Assembly: GCF_007860185.1 (NCBI RefSeq)
Contig: NZ_SJPY01000001.1
Coordinates: forward strand, 705,132 to 769,131
Length of the DNA: 64,000 nt
DNA from: Novipirellula aureliae
GTDB lineage: Bacteria > Planctomycetota > Planctomycetia > Pirellulales > Pirellulaceae
Direction: 5' to 3'
Shown here: positions 42,269 to 52,139 of the stretch, piece by piece
Layout: each line of letters starts with the position of its first letter
Numbering within the stretch: position 1 is the first letter of the stretch
Program-made: the position numbers and the translations under genes
Notes under the pieces: generated by a model
The model's database searches: none
Told to the model about the DNA's origin: nothing
The model's input: the letters and a program-made list of their open reading frames with translations, nothing else

Positions 42269-45200
42269 CGCCAATGGACGCGAATAAAAGCTAGGAAAGG
42301 GGTTTTGTTGGTTTGCCATTGTTAGCGTTCATTCGCATGATTCGCGGGCAAATTTAGGCCACATTCGAAATGCCCAGAAGGAAGAAGATTTTCTGCCCGC
42401 TAATCACGCCAATGGACGCGAATAAAAACTAGGAAAGGGGCTTTTGTCGCTTTGCAATTATTAGCGTTCATTCGCTTGATTCGCGGGCAAACTTTGACCA
42501 CATCCGAAATGTCAAGAAGGGGAAGAGTTTCTGCCCGCTAATCACGCTAATGGACGCGAATAAAAACGAGGAAAGGGTTTTTGTCGCTTTGCAATTATTA
42601 GCGTTCATTCGCTTGATTCGCGGGCAAACTTTGACCACATCCGAAATGCCCAGAAGGAAGAAGATTTTCTGCCCGCTAATCACGCCAATGGACGCGAATA
42701 AAAACTAGGAAAGGCTATTTTGTCGGCTTGCAATTCTTAGCGTTCATTCGCTTGATTCGCGGGCAAACTTGGACACATCGGAAATGCCCAGAAGGGGAAG
42801 GTTTTCTGCCCGCTAATCACGCCAATGGACGCGAATAAAAACTAGGGAAGGGTTTTTTGTCGCTTTGCAATTATTAGCGTTCATTCGCGTGATTCGCGGG
42901 CAAACTTGGACACATCGGAAATGCCCAGAAGGGAAAGATTTTCTGCCCGCTAATCACGCTAATGGACGCGAATAAAAACCAGGGAAGGGTTTTTGTCGGT
43001 TTGCCATTCTTAGCATTCATTCGCTTGATTCGCGGGCAAACTTTGACCACATTCGAAATGCCCAGAAGGAGAAGAGTTTCTGCCCGCTAATCACGCTAAT
43101 GGACGCGAATAAAAGCTAGGAAAGGGTCTTTTGTCGCTTTGCCATTCTTAGCGTTCATTCGCTTGATTCGCGGGCAAACTTGGACACATCGGAAATGTCA
43201 AGAAGGGGAAGAGTTTCTGCCCGCTAATCACGCTAATGGACGCGAATAAAAACCAGGGAAGGGTTTTTTGTCGCTTTGCAATTATTAGCGTTCATTCGCT
43301 TGATTCGCGGGCAAATTTAGGCCACATTCGAAATGCCCAGAAGTGGATGGTTTTCTGCCCGCTAATCACGCCAATGGACGCGAATAAAAACTAGGAAAGG
43401 GGCTTTTGTCGCTTTGCAATTATTAGCGTTCATTCGCGTGATTCGCGGGCAAACTTTGACCACATCGGAAATGTCCAGAAGGGAAAGATTTTCTGCCCGC
43501 TAATCACGCCAATGGACGCGAATGAAAGCTAGGGAAGGGGCTTTTGTTGGTTTGCCATTGTTAGCGTTCATTCGCTTGATTCGCGGGCAAACTTGGACAC
43601 ATCGGAAATGTTCAGAAGGGAAAGATTTTCTGCCCGCTAATCACGCCAATGGACGCGAATAAAAACCAGGGAAGGGTTTTTGTCGGTTTGCCATTCTTAG
43701 CATTCATTCGCTTGATTCGCGGGCAAATTTAGGCCACATTCGAAATGCCCAGATGGGGATGGTTTTCTGCCCGCTAATCACGCTAATGGACGCGAATAAA
43801 AACCAGGAAAAGGGGCTTTTGTCGGTTTGCCATTGTTAGCGTTGATTCACTTGATTCGCTTGATTTGCTTGATTTGCTTGATTTGCGGGCAAACTTCTCT
43901 CAGCCATTCTCAAGATTCTTTTTTGGTGTGTACGAGTCGTTCCCATTCGAGCTGTGGATGGCCGCCAAAGTTGACCAGCAACCCCAGTTCAAAGCCTGTG
44001 GCATTCAAATAATTGATGACTTGAGCGCGATGTTCGTCGGTCAGCTTACTGACAGCTTTAATCTCAAGGATAATTTTTTCATAGCAGATGAAATCCGGGA
44101 TAAATTTTTGCTTTAATTCTTTTCCGCGGTAAAACAATCGCAACGCTTGCTGCGGAACGAACGGGATCTGTTGGTATTCGTGTTCAATGACCAAGCACTC
44201 CTGGTAGACCGATTCCAGAAAGCCGCATCCCTTGTCGTTGTAAACCTCGAAGCATGCTCCAATAATCTTGTAGCACTCATCTTTGCAGATCAAGTTTGCC
44301 ATTTCGAGAACTCCATCAACTACCGAAAAAGAAAGATTTGCCCGCTAATCACGCTAATGATACCAGGAAAGGGGCTTTTGTCGCTTTGCAATTATTAGCG
44401 TTCATTCGCTTGATTCGCGGGCAAACTTTGACCACATCCGACATGTCAAGAAGGGGAAGAGTTTCTGCCCGCTAATCACGCTAATGGACGCTAATAAAAA
44501 CTAGGAAAGGGTTTTGTCGGCTTGCCATTGTTAGCGTTCATTTGCTTGATTCGCGGGCAAACTTTGACCACATTCGAAATGCCCAGAAGGAAGAAGATTT
44601 TCTGCCCGCTAATCACGCCAATGGACGCGAATAAAAACTAGGAAAGGCTATTTTGTCGGCTTGCAATTATTAGCGTTCATTCGCTTGATTCGCGGGCAAA
44701 CTTTGACCACATTCGAAATGCCCAGAAGTGGATGGTTTTCTGCCCGCTAATCACGCCAATTGACGCGAATAAAAACTAGGAAAGGCTATTTTGTCGGCTT
44801 GCAATTATTAGCGTTCATTCGCTTGATTCGCGGGCAAACTTGGACACATCGGAAATGCCCAGAAGGGGAAGATTTTCTGCCCGCTAATCACGCCAATGGA
44901 CGCGAATAAAAACTAGGAAAGGGGCTTTTGTCGCTTTGCAATTATTAGCGTTCATTCGCTTGATTCGCGGGCAAACTTTGACCACATCCGAAATGTCAAG
45001 AAGGGGAAGATTTTCTGCCCGCTAATCACGCTAATGGACGCGAATAAAAACTAGGAAAGGGGCTTTTGTCGCTTTGCAATTATTAGCGTTCATTCGCTTG
45101 ATTCGCGGGCAAACTTGGACACATCGGAAATGTCCAGAAGGAAGAAGATTTTCTGCCCGCTAATCACGCTAATGGACGCGAATAAAAACTAGGAAAGGGT

Positions 45201-45666
45201 CTTTTGTCGCTTTGCAATTCTTAGCGTTCATTCGCTTGATTCGCGGGCAAATTTAGGCCACATTCGAAATGCCAAGATGGGGATGGTTTTCTGCCCGCTA
45301 ATCACGCTAATGGACGCGAATAAAGGCTAGGAAAGGGGCTTTTGTCGGCTTGCAATTATTAGCGTTCATTCGCTTGATTCGCGGGCAAACTTTGACCACA
45401 TCCGAAATGTCAAGAAGGGGAAGGTTTTCTGCCCGCTAATCACGCCAATGGACGCGAATAAAAACTAGGAAAGGGTTTTTGTCGGCTTGCAATTATTAGC
45501 GTTCATTCGCTTGATTCGCGGGCAAACTTTGACCACATTCGAAATGCCCAGAAGGGGAAGAGTTTCTGCCCGCTAATCACGCTAATGGACGCTAATAAAA
45601 ACCAGGGAAGGGTTTTTTGTCGCTTTGCAATTCTTAGCGTTTATTCGCTTGATTCGCGGGCAAACC
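42257..45666. repeat. Array of ~22 palindromic ~137-bp units carrying one GxxExxY gene
   Basis: Units recur every ~137 bases. Landmark GACGCGAATA positions are near 42278, 42415, 42552, 42690, 42827, 42967, 43103, 43240, 43377, 43517, 43652, 43792, then 44350, 44487, 44625, 44763, 44900, 45037, 45175, 45314, 45451 and 45588. All point the same way. Each unit is an imperfect palindrome of about 97 bases: left arm GCCCGCTAATCACGCTAATG continuing to GACGCGAATAA, right arm TTAGCGTTCATTCGCTTGAT continuing to TCGCGGGCAAA. A ~40-base linker follows. Each arm has three CGCnAAT submotifs. Between the units at 43792 and 44350 the linker is replaced by a gene (43910-44302). The remaining sequence has no coding capacity. 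Confidence 0.95.
43910..44302 (-). CDS. GxxExxY-family protein (PD-(D/E)xK nuclease fold)
   Basis: 130 residues. The name-giving motif is GFLESVYQE (~residues 27-35). The restriction-nuclease-like site is IPDFICYEKIILEIKAVSKL, i.e. PD, then ExK, with QVINYLNATG and LLVNFG following, as in all members. The family is widespread but its function is unproven; the fold predicts DNA cleavage. ATG 44302 has a run of purines upstream. It sits in a linker of the palindrome array, its 3' end ~15 bases from the right arm of one palindrome and its 5' end ~35 bases from the left arm of the next. Before the gene's 3' end the palindrome shows an expanded TTGATTYGC run. Compare 55234-55653. Confidence 0.92.
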   Translation of the reverse strand: MANLICKDECYKIIGACFEVYNDKGCGFLESVYQECLVIEHEYQQIPFVPQQALRLFYRGKELKQKFIPDFICYEKIILEIKAVSKLTDEHRAQVINYLNATGFELGLLVNFGGHPQLEWERLVHTKKES

Positions 45667-45729
45667 TCTTTCTAGTTTTAACTCCCAATCGACTGGACAA
45701 GAGTCACCAACGCTTGGTTTATCCTTTAC

Positions 45730-45749
45730 GCCAGAAAGTACTTTCTGGC
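45730..45749 (-). terminator. Perfect palindrome downstream of the Ig-like protein gene
   Basis: Two 10-base halves, GCCAGAAAGT and ACTTTCTGGC, with no loop bases, 10 bases beyond the stop of the gene at 45759. No T-run follows, so termination is only probable. Confidence 0.45.
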
Positions 45750-45758
45750 AACCTCAGA

Positions 45759-48260
45759 CTACCGCATGACGCTTTCGACTCTCAGAGCCGTTCGGGCTTC
45801 TTCGACGTCCGGCAGTCGTCCGCTGATCGGTTGGAAACCTCTTATCTTCGCTCGCGGGGCCAACCCTTGTGCGTTGATCGGCGTTTCGAGGATATAGGTT
45901 CCGACATTTCCGGCACTGTCGGTCGCGTCGATTCTCAGATAGAACTGGCGAGGCAGTTGGGGGTCAGCAGGCCAAACGTAGTCGCCTTGATTCCTTAAGC
46001 CTGCTGCGATGGTGGTCCATGGGCCGTCCGCTCGATCGCTGAACGATAAGGTGATCGGACGTAACATGAGATTGGCGTCATCGCATTCGTATTGGATAAC
46101 AAGTGATCCGGTGCGGTCCCCTTCGCCATAACGAGCACCTGTAATGTGGACGCGTGGCGATTGGTTGTCGACAACGACCACGATATCAGGTTTTTCGCCC
46201 GCGAGTGGTCGCGGGCTGGCGAGGCCATTGGCACTGATGACGACGATACGGAAACCGAATGTACCGTCCTCCTTGGTTTCGATATCGAACGGGCTCGATT
46301 TGTCAGGATCTTGCCCCCAGTATTTCCAGTTTTTGCCGCCATCGGTCGTCCCGTAAAGCTCGACGGTATCAACGCCGATACTGCCGACGGCTTCCAATTC
46401 GTACTCCAAGCTAAACCGCTTGGAGTTACTGAATCGCCTTGGCAACCGATCGTCAAACGCGGAGGCATCGCTGGTCGTTGCAGGCAATCGGTTCGCTTGG
46501 TAGCGGTCGTTTTGTGGGCTCGATGAAGATTCCGAGCGAATCGCTGGGGTGGGGCGAATCGGTGGGGCGGGGCGAATCGGTGGGGCGGGGCGAATCGGAC
46601 GACGTGGGTCGATCGGACGCATTGCTTCGGCAGCTGTGCGCGGCCGTGTAGGCAGCGATCGCACCGACTCAAGCGGAGTCGAACGTTCCACTTGGCTCGG
46701 TGGGAACGAGAAACTCGATGGGGGCAGCTTTGTTGGCGAGTCAGCTTGCGGTGGCATGGAGACTTCCGGCAACCGATTCGGCACGGCCTCGTCGGTTGAC
46801 TGTGAAGTGTTGGGGAACCCAGGAGCGAGCAGGGGTGGGTTCAGACCAAAGCGGTTACCGACTTGTTCGGGGGTTGCCGGTGGCGGTAGTTCAACGGGTT
46901 GCGAATCGATGTTCGATGGTGCACTGGCACTGCGGGCGGTGACCGTTGGTAATCGCTGTGGTGAATTGCTAACCGATGAGCGAATCCGAACGGGCTGATT
47001 CGATAGGTTTTGAAAACCTGGCAAAGGGGTAGCGGCCAATTGCACGCTCGGAGCGGATGCCGCGAAGGGAGCGGGCTCCAACGTCACAGTGTCCGCAGCG
47101 AGTAGCGGTTTCGATTTGACCCGGTCGAGCTTGATAACGGGGTTGGATGATGGTGAATGAGGGTTCGCCAAAGCGGGGCGCACGTAAACGAACGGATCGT
47201 TGAGCAGTCGAGCGGTCGAGACCGCGTCGGATTTGCGATTCTTTGCCTCGTTCGTTCTCGTTCGCAGCTCCGCTTGGGGTCGCGGGTCCGCTTTGGGCTT
47301 CATCGTAAAGCCCGCGAAATGGGTTGTCGGGGCAGCAGCGATTCGCGGCCGTTGTAGCAGTTTGACTTGACTCGATTGGTTACCAGCCGAATCCTTCGCG
47401 GTGACTTGGATTGACGCTTGCCGCCAATCCCGAGATGGCAGAAACGAAAACTCGGTTTTTTTAGCGTTTGTCGCCGGTTTCCATTCTTTCCAAACCGGTG
47501 CGACGTCGGTCGCATAGTAGAAACGCATCTCGGTGATCGGCGTCTGGTCCGTCGTCGTCACCGTTCCGCTAACCACTCCCTCGCCGCTGGCGTCCACATG
47601 CAGCACGATTTCGGGGCCTGTCGTATCGACGAGAATCCGCAATTGTGCATCGATCGATGCGCGAGGAACGCTGGGTTGGGAGTTTGGCTCGTTACTGTCA
47701 ACGGTCTCGGTGGCGAACCAGAATTCGCCGTCGTCCTCGCAAAGGTAGGAAAATTCGCGGATGTTGGCGGGCTGAGCGTCGGAAAGCTCCCACTGGTCAC
47801 TGGTTCCCCGTCTAACATACAATCGGACCGATGTTGGGGTCGTCGTGGACGCATCGATTTGGGTGTCAACGCTGAATGGAATTCGAAACGACCGCGTACC
47901 TAAGATGATGGGTTCGGCTGTTTGTGGGGCCGCTCGTGGGACCGGTGTGGCGCTTGATTGGCCGAGGCGACGAGGTTTTGAAACGTCCGACGGAGATTCA
48001 GCGAGCTGCGATTCGGCCAGCGAATCGACTGCAGGTAAGCGTGCGGGCGGTAAATGTGCGGGCGGCAAACGAACCGGCTGGGGCGACCCCGATGGGGTAA
48101 GCGTACGAACTTGAGTCGCTGCCGATTGGGCAGACAGTACACCGCATGTTGCGATCGTTAACCACCATGTGGTAAACGCTAGCAAAAGATGAAAGCGGAA
48201 TTTGAGCAGAACTCCCGTTTGGGAAACGTCCAATTGAATCGCTTGTTTGGCGATAACCAT
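45759..48260 (-). CDS. Large secreted Pro-rich protein with Ig-like beta domains
   Basis: About 833 residues from ATG 48260; upstream in-frame starts (48314, 48425) overlap the divergent mnmG promoter. A hydrophobic export segment (FHLLLAFTTWWLTIATCGVL) precedes a Pro-rich start (LPPAHLPPARLPA). Two Ig-like/Big-type pairs follow. The N-terminal one contains RSFRIPFSVDTQI, LYVRRGTSDQWEL and VTAKDSAGNQSSQVKL. The C-terminal one contains VELYGTTDGGKNWKYWGQDP, GTFGFRIVVISANG and IDATDSAGNVGTYIL. A long Pro/Ser linker with RPAPPI repeats separates them. Likely envelope or surface; function unknown. Confidence 0.85.
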   Translation of the reverse strand: MVIAKQAIQLDVSQTGVLLKFRFHLLLAFTTWWLTIATCGVLSAQSAATQVRTLTPSGSPQPVRLPPAHLPPARLPAVDSLAESQLAESPSDVSKPRRLGQSSATPVPRAAPQTAEPIILGTRSFRIPFSVDTQIDASTTTPTSVRLYVRRGTSDQWELSDAQPANIREFSYLCEDDGEFWFATETVDSNEPNSQPSVPRASIDAQLRILVDTTGPEIVLHVDASGEGVVSGTVTTTDQTPITEMRFYYATDVAPVWKEWKPATNAKKTEFSFLPSRDWRQASIQVTAKDSAGNQSSQVKLLQRPRIAAAPTTHFAGFTMKPKADPRPQAELRTRTNEAKNRKSDAVSTARLLNDPFVYVRPALANPHSPSSNPVIKLDRVKSKPLLAADTVTLEPAPFAASAPSVQLAATPLPGFQNLSNQPVRIRSSVSNSPQRLPTVTARSASAPSNIDSQPVELPPPATPEQVGNRFGLNPPLLAPGFPNTSQSTDEAVPNRLPEVSMPPQADSPTKLPPSSFSFPPSQVERSTPLESVRSLPTRPRTAAEAMRPIDPRRPIRPAPPIRPAPPIRPTPAIRSESSSSPQNDRYQANRLPATTSDASAFDDRLPRRFSNSKRFSLEYELEAVGSIGVDTVELYGTTDGGKNWKYWGQDPDKSSPFDIETKEDGTFGFRIVVISANGLASPRPLAGEKPDIVVVVDNQSPRVHITGARYGEGDRTGSLVIQYECDDANLMLRPITLSFSDRADGPWTTIAAGLRNQGDYVWPADPQLPRQFYLRIDATDSAGNVGTYILETPINAQGLAPRAKIRGFQPISGRLPDVEEARTALRVESVMR

Positions 48261-48374
48261 TGTGTCGAACAAGCCCCACGGATGAGAAAGAAAACTGAAC
48301 ACGAAGTACGGCATTGATCGGCTTCGACGTCGTGGGAACCATTTCTTGAAGCCTTTTAATTGTTGTAAATCGAG

Positions 48375-50204
48375 ATGACACAAAGCTCTTATCATTATGA
48401 CGTTATTGTCATTGGTGCCGGTCATGCGGGCACCGAAGCGGCTGCGGCTGCCGCCCGTTTGGGGGCCAAGACGGCACTGCTAACAACCAACTTGGATACC
48501 GTTGGGCAAATGTCGTGTAACCCTGCAATCGGAGGTGTTGCCAAAGGACAAATCGTCCGTGAAGTCGACGCTCTCGGTGGCTTGATGGGGAAGGCGATTG
48601 ATGCGACCGGCATCCAATTTCGTTTGCTCAACAAACGCAAGGGCCCGGCAATGCACAGCCCTCGTGCCCAAGCGGACAAGAAGGCCTACCAGTTCTACGT
48701 CAAGCACCAAATGGAACTGCAGCCGAATCTCGATTTGCGGCAAGAAACCGTCATCGATTTGCTAACCGAAACGGTCGAGGGTGTCACGAAGGTGACAGGT
48801 GTATCTGTGACCGGTGACGCACAATTCATTGCACCTGCCGTGATCCTTACAACCGGTACATTCCTCAAAGCGATCATGCACACCGGAGAATCGCAAACCG
48901 CAGGCGGGCGGGCAGGTGAAGGAACGACGACGGGGATCAGTGGCTCGTTAAACCGCTTGGGCTTTGAAGTCGAGCGATTCAAAACGGGCACACCGGCTCG
49001 ATTGAATGCGAAATCGATCGACTTTTCATCGTTGGAACTGCAGCCGGGTGACGATGAGCCGCAGCCGTTTTCATTTTTGACCGAGTCACTAGCAAGTCTC
49101 GAGCAACTGCCATGTTACATCGCCCACACGAACGATGATGTTCACCGTTTGATCCGTGCCAACCTGGACCGCGCCCCGATGTATAGCGGTCAAATCAATT
49201 CGACAGGACCGCGTTATTGCCCTTCGATCGAAGACAAGGTGGTGCGGTTCGCCGACAAAACATCCCATCAATTGTTTCTGGAGCCGGAAGGTCGCCGAAC
49301 CGAAGAGGTCTACGTCAACGGCATTTCTACGAGTTTACCACGAGACGTCCAAGACCGCATGTTTAGCATGATTGCGGGGCTAGAGAATGCACAGATCATG
49401 CGTTACGGCTACGCCGTGGAATACGACTTTTGTCCGCCAACCCAACTTTGGCCACACATGGAGTCGAAGCGTGTCAACGGGCTATTCCTGGCGGGCCAAA
49501 TCAATGGAACGACTGGTTACGAAGAGGCTGCGGGGCAGGGGCTGATTGCAGGGCTCAATGCGGCTCGCAAAGTTGCCGGAAAAGATCCCTGGGTGCCGAC
49601 AAGAGACCAAGCGTATATCGGTGTGTTGGTGGACGACTTGGTTACCGCAGGTACCGACGAACCGTACCGCATGTTTACCAGCCGAGCCGAGTATCGGTTG
49701 CTATTGCGACAAGACAATGCCGATCGTCGCTTGACCCCGATCGCCGATGAACTTGGGTTGATCGATGCAGATCGCCGATCTGCGTTTCAAGCGAAACAAA
49801 AGCAAATCGATGTGGCCAATGAGCTACTCAAAACGGCCCGCTTCGAGAACACGCCGGGCGATGTCTATCTGCGCCGCAACGATGTCGATTGGGATCAGGT
49901 TCGTAGCCACGTGCCAGGACTTAACCTGATCGATTCCGAAGCAGCTCGACAAGTGGTTTATGACATCAAATACGAAGGCTATATCAATCGGCAAAAGATG
50001 GAGGTTGAAAAACATCACCGACTTGCGGAAAAGAAGATTCCGGTCGCATTCGACTATAACGCGATCGGTCCACTGCGTCACGAAGCACGCGAAAAACTCA
50101 GCCGCGTCAGGCCACTCAATTTGGATCAAGCCAAACGCATCAGCGGCGTGACCCCCGCCGACTTGGCTTTGGTGCTAACGCATCTGGAAGGTAGGAAAAA
50201 GTAG
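48375..50204 (+). CDS. mnmG: tRNA uridine-5-carboxymethylaminomethyl modification enzyme MnmG (GidA)
   Basis: FAD protein that with MnmE installs cmnm5 at wobble U34 of several tRNAs. The N-terminal FAD-binding motif is VIVIGAGHAGTEAAAAAARL, followed by MSCNPAIGGVAKGQIVREVD, the signature of the family. A second conserved stretch is GQINGTTGYEEAAGQGLIAG, and the C-terminal helical domain with YEGYINRQK. 609 residues is normal. Its TAG stop lies in the left arm of a REP element (GTAGCC). Confidence 0.97.
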   Translation: MTQSSYHYDVIVIGAGHAGTEAAAAAARLGAKTALLTTNLDTVGQMSCNPAIGGVAKGQIVREVDALGGLMGKAIDATGIQFRLLNKRKGPAMHSPRAQADKKAYQFYVKHQMELQPNLDLRQETVIDLLTETVEGVTKVTGVSVTGDAQFIAPAVILTTGTFLKAIMHTGESQTAGGRAGEGTTTGISGSLNRLGFEVERFKTGTPARLNAKSIDFSSLELQPGDDEPQPFSFLTESLASLEQLPCYIAHTNDDVHRLIRANLDRAPMYSGQINSTGPRYCPSIEDKVVRFADKTSHQLFLEPEGRRTEEVYVNGISTSLPRDVQDRMFSMIAGLENAQIMRYGYAVEYDFCPPTQLWPHMESKRVNGLFLAGQINGTTGYEEAAGQGLIAGLNAARKVAGKDPWVPTRDQAYIGVLVDDLVTAGTDEPYRMFTSRAEYRLLLRQDNADRRLTPIADELGLIDADRRSAFQAKQKQIDVANELLKTARFENTPGDVYLRRNDVDWDQVRSHVPGLNLIDSEAARQVVYDIKYEGYINRQKMEVEKHHRLAEKKIPVAFDYNAIGPLRHEAREKLSRVRPLNLDQAKRISGVTPADLALVLTHLEGRKK

Positions 50205-50361
50205 CCGAGTCTCTTCGGGACTCACAAGGCCGGCACTCACAACGCCGAGACTCACAACGCCGGGACTCACAAGGCGGGGACTCACAAGGCGGGGACTCAC
50301 AACGCGGGGACTCACAAGGCGGGGACTCACAAGGCTTCGCGTCTCGGAGAGACGCGGCTAC
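50201..50361. repeat. REP element with expanded 15-bp repeats, ending two convergent genes
   Basis: Arms GTAGCCGAGTCTCTTCGGGA and GTCTCGGAGAGACGCGGCTAC-type right end enclose about eight copies of a 15-bp unit GGGGACTCACAAGGC (variants with AACGC). GTAG at 50201 includes the mnmG stop and CTAC at 50358 contains the stop of the opposing gene. Confidence 0.88.
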
Positions 50362-50978
50362 TGGCTTGGGAAGTTCTGCGATTCGGAGCCGCGGCTGCGT
50401 TGGATCAAGCGGCCGCAGATGAACCCCAGAACGACGCCGAAGACGCCTGTGATGGCGACGGTCGTCACCAAAGTGCCCTTTGCCTTCGCCAAAATCGTGT
50501 TTTGAAACAGGTTCACACTCGCTTGAAAGCCGACGACTTTCCAACCTTCATCCGATGGGGTTAACGTCGCTGTCCAGCGTGCCGTTGTCGGCAATTCACT
50601 TCCGTCAACGAGCTTTAAGTGATCGGTCATTTGCCCCGTTGCAACGACCGTGGAAGCGTTTTGGAAAACGAATTCATCGTCGACGCGAAAGTCGCTTGTC
50701 ACACTTTGAATGTTCGAGTTGACTCCGCCGTACAAATTCGACTGCATCTCCATAAAAGATTCATGTGTGCGATAAGTCGCTGCATCATACCAGGTAATCG
50801 CTGCGTCCTCGGCAAAGTCCTCAAGCATCATTTCAAGATTGCGTTCGGTGTACCGATTTCCGATGCGTTGCACGACGGAGTTGACGTCGCTCTCGACAGA
50901 TGGTTCAGCAAATAGATTGGTGCAATCCATCGTGAAGATAGCGACACCAAGCATGAAGATTCTTAAGCTTGTAAACAA
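50358..50978 (-). CDS. SnoaL-like protein with C-terminal membrane helix
   Basis: 206 residues. The N-terminal signal or anchor is IFMLGVAIFTMDCTNLFAEP. A SnoaL/NTF2-like cone fold follows (NRYTERNLEMMLEDFAEDAA, DFRVDDEFVFQNASTVVATG, ARWTATLTPSDEGWKVVGFQ). The C-terminus has a helix (VTTVAITGVFGVVLGFICGR) and a basic tail. The stop codon is supplied by the adjacent REP element. Substrate or partner unknown. Confidence 0.82.
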   Translation of the reverse strand: MFTSLRIFMLGVAIFTMDCTNLFAEPSVESDVNSVVQRIGNRYTERNLEMMLEDFAEDAAITWYDAATYRTHESFMEMQSNLYGGVNSNIQSVTSDFRVDDEFVFQNASTVVATGQMTDHLKLVDGSELPTTARWTATLTPSDEGWKVVGFQASVNLFQNTILAKAKGTLVTTVAITGVFGVVLGFICGRLIQRSRGSESQNFPSQ

Positions 50979-51095
50979 TCGATTACTCGGAGGATGACAT
51001 CGGGCAGGGGACGGTTCGTGAAGGGTTTAAGCATACCAAAGCGCCACCGCCAATCAACTCGCCCTGAGGTGTTCGCCAAAGACGAATCGCCATCG

Positions 51096-52139
51096 CTATT
51101 GAGCTTGTAAACAATCGACGACTCGGCAGATATCGTCAGGCAGTGGAGCTTCGATCGACATCGATTTGCCCGTTTGCGGGTGAGTTAACGTCAATCGCCG
51201 TGCGTGGAGAGCTTGGCGATCGAGCAGTACTCGTTTCGCGGATGGATCGCGAGATCCGGTTATCATCGCTTCGGTGACTTCCGCATGACCGGCATACAAG
51301 CGATCACACAGTATCGGGCAGCCGATGTGACTGAGGTGGACACGGATTTGATGGGTGCGTCCTGTTTTGGGCAGCACACGCACTTGCGTGAACCGTCCGT
51401 GCCGAGCGATCACTTCATAAAAGCTTGATGCTGGTTTACTGGTCGCGTGACTTTCGCGAATCGCCATTTTGTCACGCTGATACGGATGCCGCCCGATCGC
51501 AGCGTCGATGATGTCGCGGTCACGGTCTAGCTTTCCAGCGGTAATTGCAAAGTATTCTTTTTCGACCGTGCGGTTGGCAAATTGCTCGGCCAAGTTCATG
51601 TGGACGGCGTTATTCTTGGCAATCACGATCACGCCGCTGGTGTCCCGATCGAGCCGATGGACGATTCCTGGACGAGTCGATCCACCAACATCCGAAAGGG
51701 ATTGAAAGCGAAACGCGAGTGCGCTGGTGAGGGTGCCGGTCCAGTTTCCTCGCGCAGGGTGGACGACCATGCCAGGTGGTTTGTTGACGACAACCATGCC
51801 ATCGTCTTCGAACAAAATGTCCAGCGGGATGTTCTCGCCAACGGTGTCGTCCAAGACCGGTTCGGGCAAGCGAAAACGAATTTGCTGGCCCGCTTTAATC
51901 TTGACACTCGGGCGAACCGTTCTGCCGTCGAGTGTCGCCCCGTCCGCCTGGATCGCTTGAGTGATTTGGCTACGGCTGAAACCATCGGACGCTTGAGTCA
52001 AGAACAGGTCGATGCGCTGCCCTGCCGCCGATTCGGGGACCACGATATCGCGATAAGCTGTCTCGGGCGAGATGGGAAGGGACTCCGAGTCAGAATCGTC
52101 TTCGATTTCATCTTCTATTTCGTTGGTTTCATCACTCAC
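51096..52139 (-). CDS. RluD-type ribosomal large subunit pseudouridine synthase
   Basis: Isomerises uridines in 23S rRNA. The N-terminal S4 domain is QRIDLFLTQASDGFSRSQIT; the catalytic motif is GIVHRLDRDTSGVIVIAKN with the essential Asp; later GRTHQIRVHLSHIGCPILCD is typical. The acidic N-terminus (EIEDEIEDDSDSES) is longer than usual. It overlaps the upstream TPR-protein gene by four bases, so both are translated from one message. RluC and RluD cannot be told apart from sequence alone. Confidence 0.93.
   Translation of the reverse strand: MSDETNEIEDEIEDDSDSESLPISPETAYRDIVVPESAAGQRIDLFLTQASDGFSRSQITQAIQADGATLDGRTVRPSVKIKAGQQIRFRLPEPVLDDTVGENIPLDILFEDDGMVVVNKPPGMVVHPARGNWTGTLTSALAFRFQSLSDVGGSTRPGIVHRLDRDTSGVIVIAKNNAVHMNLAEQFANRTVEKEYFAITAGKLDRDRDIIDAAIGRHPYQRDKMAIRESHATSKPASSFYEVIARHGRFTQVRVLPKTGRTHQIRVHLSHIGCPILCDRLYAGHAEVTEAMITGSRDPSAKRVLLDRQALHARRLTLTHPQTGKSMSIEAPLPDDICRVVDCLQAQ

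Noticed and set aside
42257..45666. Integron attC cassette array
   Set aside because: Units are far too uniform, have no cassette genes apart from one, and lack the attC GTTRRRY/RYYYAAC core sites; no integrase is near.
42257..45666. CRISPR array
   Set aside because: Units are ~137 bp, repeats and linkers are both conserved, and there are no unique spacers.
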